Source: Eonycteris spelaea (taxonomy: Eukaryota; Chordata; Mammalia; Chiroptera; Pteropodidae). Taken from it: a stretch of 64,000 nt of DNA. The notes under the pieces are model-generated. The model did no database searches. It saw only the letters and a program-made list of their open reading frames with translations, and had not been told where the DNA came from. The translations under genes and the position numbers were made by a program. This document shows positions 59,561-64,000 of this stretch, in pieces; within the stretch, counting starts at the first letter, position 1, and every line of letters begins with the position of its first letter. The stretch is from positions 4,752,501 to 4,816,500 of the forward strand of contig PUFA01000021.1 in the NCBI GenBank assembly GCA_003508835.1. Reading direction: 5' to 3'.

Positions 59561-62089
59561 TACCGACGCCCGGGCCTAGGGTGGCCGCTGCCCGCGAGAC
59601 GGCGGGAAATTAGGGCTGAAAGGGTCTGAAATGAAGCCACGATGCCACAGCGCGGGTTCCAGGAGACCCACGGCCACAGAAAGGGTCGTTCCTGTCCGGA
59701 GCCCAGAGTGACCGTGGTCCCGGGGCTGCGCCGCCCTCCCCGGGCCCCGGCCCCCCTCCAGTGGCGCGGACGTCACCAGTATGTCGCGGTGAGAGTGTCA
59801 GCCCAGCGGTATGCAAATCGAAGCGTCCCAAGGGGTGTTCTGTTTCTTATCGCATGTGCGCGTGCCACCCGCGGCTTGGGTGAGGTCGGCTGCGAGTGCA
59901 TTCCCCACACACCTCTGGGCGCAGTGCCCGCCTTCGGGGGGGGGGGTCCCGAGGAACCCTTCCTTCTGCGGTTTCGGTTATGTAAACGAAGCCTGGTGAC
60001 GCGGTGGGAAAAAAAATCGTTCGTGCTTTTCTGCTGTGACTGCTATTTTGATAGGCGTCGGTGTGTCTGAGGATCAGACACCTTTTATTTAGGCTGAGCG
60101 GCTGTGCTGTCATCCACCTGCTCGCTCATTGGCTGGTTTCCCCCACATTTATTGGATGCTAGCTGAGCCCCTGGGGTCGCTGATGAAAGGACTCCGCTCC
60201 CACGGCCCACGCCTGCCTCCTGGCTTTTCCCACAGTCAGCGTCTCGGAGAGGACAGGCTGGGGCGGGGGCGGGGTGTGTTCGCCAGAGCCCAGAGCAGCC
60301 CCCGGCCCCCCAGGAGGGGATCAGTTAGCAGGGGAGCTGAACTCCAGTGCACGGGGATCACATCCGGGGAGGGAGAGCGCGGAACCGGCAGGAAATGGGG
60401 CGGGGTGAGGGGGCAGAAAGACGGACAGCACGGCTGGCTGGCGGATGCCATAAACCAGATTCCGTGGTCCCTGTCTGGTAGCAGCGCTGTCCCCGTCACA
60501 GGGTCCGAAGCACAGGGCTCGCCTGATGGGCGGCGGGGAACAGGAGCTGGCGAGTTTCCTGCGAAATGCATGCCGCCTGAGGGGACGCGCGATCTCCCCG
60601 AGGGAGGCTCTGTGTTTCTTGATGTCCAAAGCGAAATCGAGCCTTGGAGGGTACCACAATTTAAGGGCTGCAATAAAAAATTCTTCTCCATCTTTCCGGG
60701 AGGATGAGGTGATGGAGAGCAGAGAGAGCTGTTGGTTGTATTCTTACTCCCGTGTTGTTTGCCGACCTTCCTGAGGCCTCCGAGGTTGCAGTAAATGTTT
60801 TAACTATATACCAGGTTATAAATGCTCTTGGTGGGAACGTGCAGATTTCATAAAGAAAATTAAAACCACTTATCACTGATGGAGGTTTAAAAGACATTTT
60901 TGAGCCACCAAACTGTCCTGGGGCTGGTCCACGTGGCTTCCCTCCCTGGGGGCAGCAGAGCCCGCCCTGTGGAGGAGGCTGAGAATTGAAAGCTTCCTGG
61001 GCAGGTGGTGCCGACTGGACTTGGAGCGGCTGTTTGTGGCCGGTGATATTGTGGCTGAGGCAGGAGGAGCGTGCACAGGAGATGCCATCTGGGGGCTGAG
61101 TGGCACCTTGAAGGGTCAGGGTCCCTCGGGCTGTGAGGTCTGGGCCCTGAGCCCAGCCCGGTGCCGTCTGCAGGCCACTCTGGAGCGAGGGTGCTCGGCC
61201 CAGGGCTGAGTCCACTGGTGCCCACAGGCTGCGGCAGATAGACACTGGGCCAGGCGGGAGAAGGGACGCCCTCCAGCTGCAGGTGTTTGCGGGGCGGGAG
61301 GCGTGGGCCCGTCTCCAGCTATGGCATGGACTCTGCACTGCTTGGCCCCTCCTGGGGAGACTGGCTTCCTCTTTGGGTGGGGAGGCAGCCATGGTGCCAG
61401 GACCCACGGCAGCCCCCTCTGCGGCACCCCGTTAGAGAGCGACCTTCTAGGCAGTCCAAGTGCCAGTACCTGTCAATGGTTTTAACTGGCCCTTCTGGGG
61501 ATGGGCTCAGGGTCTGTGGTTGAGTAGCCACCCCAAGAGCTGCATATGGGGGAAGAGCAGCACCCCACGGGAACGAGGCATGCTGTCCCCCAATCTCGGC
61601 TTCCGAAATGGCAGTTAAGGCTGTGTCCAGCCCCGTATTCGCCCTTAACTGTGCAGTGATGGCTCCGTGCGGCTTGCACGTCCGTGTGTGCACGCTCACA
61701 CGCACGCCCTTTGGTGAGGAGACGTCAGGAAGCGTTCCCGGAGCGTGCAGAGATGGTGGCTGTGACTCCCCACCGCTCTAGGATGTCCTCTGCGGCCTGC
61801 ACGCTGCTCCCCGGCCGGGCGGCAGGAGCTGTGAGCTCATCCTCGTGAGCCCACGTTCACGCCAACTGTGTTTTAGATTAGATCTGTGAAAAGGAAGGGC
61901 GGGTGCTTACTTGTTTTCAAGCCTAAAATGTATAACTACCTGGAGCCCATTTTTGCTCCTTCGCCCTCCTCTCCTGCGGCTCATTGTCTCAGCGTGTCCC
62001 CAGCATGTCCTTTGTCTCTGATTTCTTGCGTAATAAGTGGGGCACCCGTGTGGGCTCTGCGTGATCCCTGGAACCCTGTTGCACCCATT

Positions 62090-62200
62090 TGTACAACAGA
62101 TGCCTGCTGTGTGCCTGCCAGGTAGGTGTCAGGTGCCAGGTGAGCCAGGCGGCCTCCGCCCTAGGGAACTCTCACTCCAGTGGGAATGTCACAGAATGGC
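62090..62200 (+). mobile_element. Possible L2 fragment
   Basis: The order 'gatgcctgctgtgtgcctgccagg', 'caggtgcc', 'gggaactctcactccagtgg' resembles the common L2 consensus 'gagcacctactatgtgccaggc...ggagctcacattctagtgg'. Short and diverged. Confidence 0.35.
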
Positions 62201-63384
62201 CGGCGTCCTCTCGGTGACCTCAGTTAGGCTCCACACACCCTGTCTCATCTCCTCCTGGGGAGGGATCAGCGGGCAGGCGGGCTTCACACCCAAGAGGTGG
62301 CCCCGAGCCGGTGTCAACTCAGACACCAACTCCTGTGTGACCTTGCAGCCCTGGGTCGTCTGCTCACTAGGAAGTGTGTTTCACATATCACGCACGTGTC
62401 GCAGTCCTCACTGCTGTCCATTCGATGACTCTCCACCCATCCCTGCCACCCACCTCTAGTTTTCTAATGCTTGCAGCCCCAAACCAGGAGTTAAGGCAGG
62501 GACGGCGTGCGCCTTGCTCATGAGCCTGCCACCCAGCAGGGCTGGTGGCATGGATGGAGGTCCCTGTCCCCTGGCTCGGGCTGGGCCGTCCACAGGCCAG
62601 GCAGCTGTCTGAGGCTCCTCCGCTCAGTCACATGGCTGGGCTGACAGCTGGCTGGCACGGTGGGGGCTCCTCTGTCTGTGTGGGGTCTTTCCAGAACGCT
62701 GGCGCAGCCCCCTGTCCTGTCAGGGCTCCCTGCTCTGGGTCCCAGAGAGGACCAGGTGAGAGGAGGCTTGCTCTTCATGTGTGACTTCAGAAGTCAGCGG
62801 GGGAGGCAGTCACCGAGGTGCCCAGTTTCCAGGGGAGGGGCATGTGGTGGCAGAGGCCATCACTGGGAAGAGTCGCCCCTGATGCTTCTGAGGACCCCTT
62901 GTGGAGGCCCAGCCGCGTCCTGCACCTGTGGCTTCAGCCTTGGATGGTCATTGGTGACCTGCTCATGCCTGCGCAAGTCCAAGAGTCCTGTCCTCCTCTT
63001 GCCCCACCCCCGTGGTCAGGCGTCTACCTGGTCCTTTCCTGGCCCTGCTGTCCCCCAGCCTTATCTCCTTGGCCAGCTGCTCTGCTTTCCTGGTGGCCTC
63101 ACTGCACCCTGGCCCTGAGCCCTGCAGCTCACCAGGCCGCTCCACAGGGCGGCGCCTGTCTGGAGGCCCCTCCCGCAGCATCTGCATGTGCCTGGGGCCC
63201 TGGCTCAGACCTGGGTGTCCCATCCTCCTGCTGGGGCCTTCTCCAGCCCCGCCCGTTCTTCCTGAGACATCCTCGCTTTCTGCCTGAACTGCCACGCAGC
63301 GGACCCGCCACCCCACCTGGGAGCCCCATCTGCCCCACACACGGCGGCAGGCTCAGCTCTGGCAGGTTGTCTCTATGCGGCCCT

Positions 63385-63605
63385 ACCCCGCCGCACGGCA
63401 CCCCACCCCACCCCACTCTACCTACCGCACCGCACCCCACCCCGCCGCATGGCACCGCACCCCACTCTACCCCACTCTACCCACCGCACCGCACCCCACC
63501 CCGCCGCACGGCACCCCACCCCACCCCACTCTACCCCACTCTACCCACCGCACCCAACCACACCTCACTGCACCCCACCCCACCGCACCCCACCGTACCC
63601 CACCC
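63385..63605. repeat. C-rich satellite of CCCCACC / CGCAC / CTCTA units
   Basis: Irregular tandem 5- and 10-mers (CCCAC, CGCAC, CTCTACCCCA, CCGCCGCA) with a longer period visible from the repeated 'caccgcaccgcaccccaccccgccgca' blocks. One strand is almost free of G. Confidence 0.85.
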
Positions 63606-64000
63606 CTGGCCTCAGCCTGCCCTTCCCCTCAGCCCAGGGCCTGGCCCAGCCCTTCTCCCATATACCTCAGCAGCACAATTCGGCCCCCCGAGCTCTCACG
63701 GGTGACCGTCCCTCCCCTCTGCACACCTGGTCCCATCTCCACAGCCTGCCCCTCATGCCCATTCCCTTGTCCCTCGATGCCTCTGCCACGTCCACCTGAC
63801 TCCGGGTGCAGGGCCGCCCGCAGGCCGCTGTGCCCGTGTGAGTTGTGGGCTGTGGGCAGAATGGGGCTGGGGGCTGGCGGTTCACGGAGCTCCCCTGGCC
63901 TGTGCTGGCACCCAGGCGTCCCCAGGCTGTGGTGGCGGCTGCTGCGTTCCTCCTCACATGTGTGAAGCCGTGGAGCCCACGCTCTGCGGTGCTGGCTCAC

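Larger units (their letters stand above)
59305..64000 (+). other. Probable first intron of the downstream gene (continues beyond window)
   Basis: After the donor at 59305 I find no exon with matching splice sites and an open frame. Weak L2-like traces occur near 60,120-60,170 ('ctcattggctgg...catttattggatgctagc') and 62,090-62,200 ('gcctgctgtgtgcctgcc...gggaactctcactcc'). The long frames at 60,661-61,407 (minus) and 62,818-63,705 (plus) are chance. Confidence 0.4.

Noticed and set aside
60661..61407. 248-codon minus-strand ORF
   Set aside because: A GC-rich chance frame in the presumed intron, with low-complexity composition and no domain.
62818..63705. 295-codon plus-strand ORF
   Set aside because: It runs through the C-rich satellite, whose composition avoids stop codons; its reading is repeat-driven H-P-T-P-P.

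Overview
This is vertebrate, almost certainly placental-mammal, genomic DNA. It has spliced micro-exons with GT-AG borders, old LINE-1 (L1) fragments, TG microsatellites, a vertebrate poly(A) signal and a CpG-island promoter. I saw no Alu or rodent B1 copies, so a non-primate, non-rodent mammal is my guess; the species cannot be fixed from this window. There is no prokaryotic gene, CRISPR array, rRNA or tRNA that I can support, and nearly all long ORFs are chance frames in GC-rich introns.

One plus-strand gene fills bases 1 to about 56,415; its 5' end lies to the left. Its coding sequence alternates two tiny exon types. Exon A is always exactly 35 nt (enters in phase 0, leaves in phase 2). 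Exon B is usually 91 nt (76-94 nt, enters in phase 2, leaves in phase 0). One A+B pair is usually 126 nt, or 42 codons, so whole pairs can be added, lost or skipped without changing frame. I found 16 pairs (numbered 0-15), then a 76-nt exon and a last exon with the stop codon at 55974 and a poly(A) signal at 56391. The repeat protein is Ser/Pro-rich and probably disordered, with a core like RENSPVEMTPVDAI. I do not recognise the gene and give no symbol.

Layout: 1-4,850 holds TG repeats, pair 0, and an old L1 ORF2 fragment. From 4,850 to 48,665 lies a tandem array of 14 units (U1-U14), standard length about 3.55 kb, each carrying one A+B pair plus copied intron that includes part of an L1. Units 2-5 have an A exon reading KLDVNY..; units 6-14 read V-L-T-N-N-F-T-S or similar. 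B exons of units 6, 8, 10 and 12 carry small indels that break the frame, while the A exons never do. Three units (U1, U6, U12) have lost the L1 block through deletions with different endpoints, and U9 contains a displaced piece of another part of the unit.

From 48,690 to 50,150 old repeats sit between pairs 14 and 15, including an L1 that contains an interstitial telomeric TTAGGG tract. Pair 15, the 76-nt exon and the terminal exon follow. About 2.2 kb past the poly(A) signal a strong CpG island (58.6-59.6 kb) carries a probable first, non-coding exon of a second plus-strand gene ending at a GTAAGC donor at 59305. The rest, to 64,000, looks like its first intron, with a CCCCACCGCAC-type satellite near 63.4-63.6 kb.
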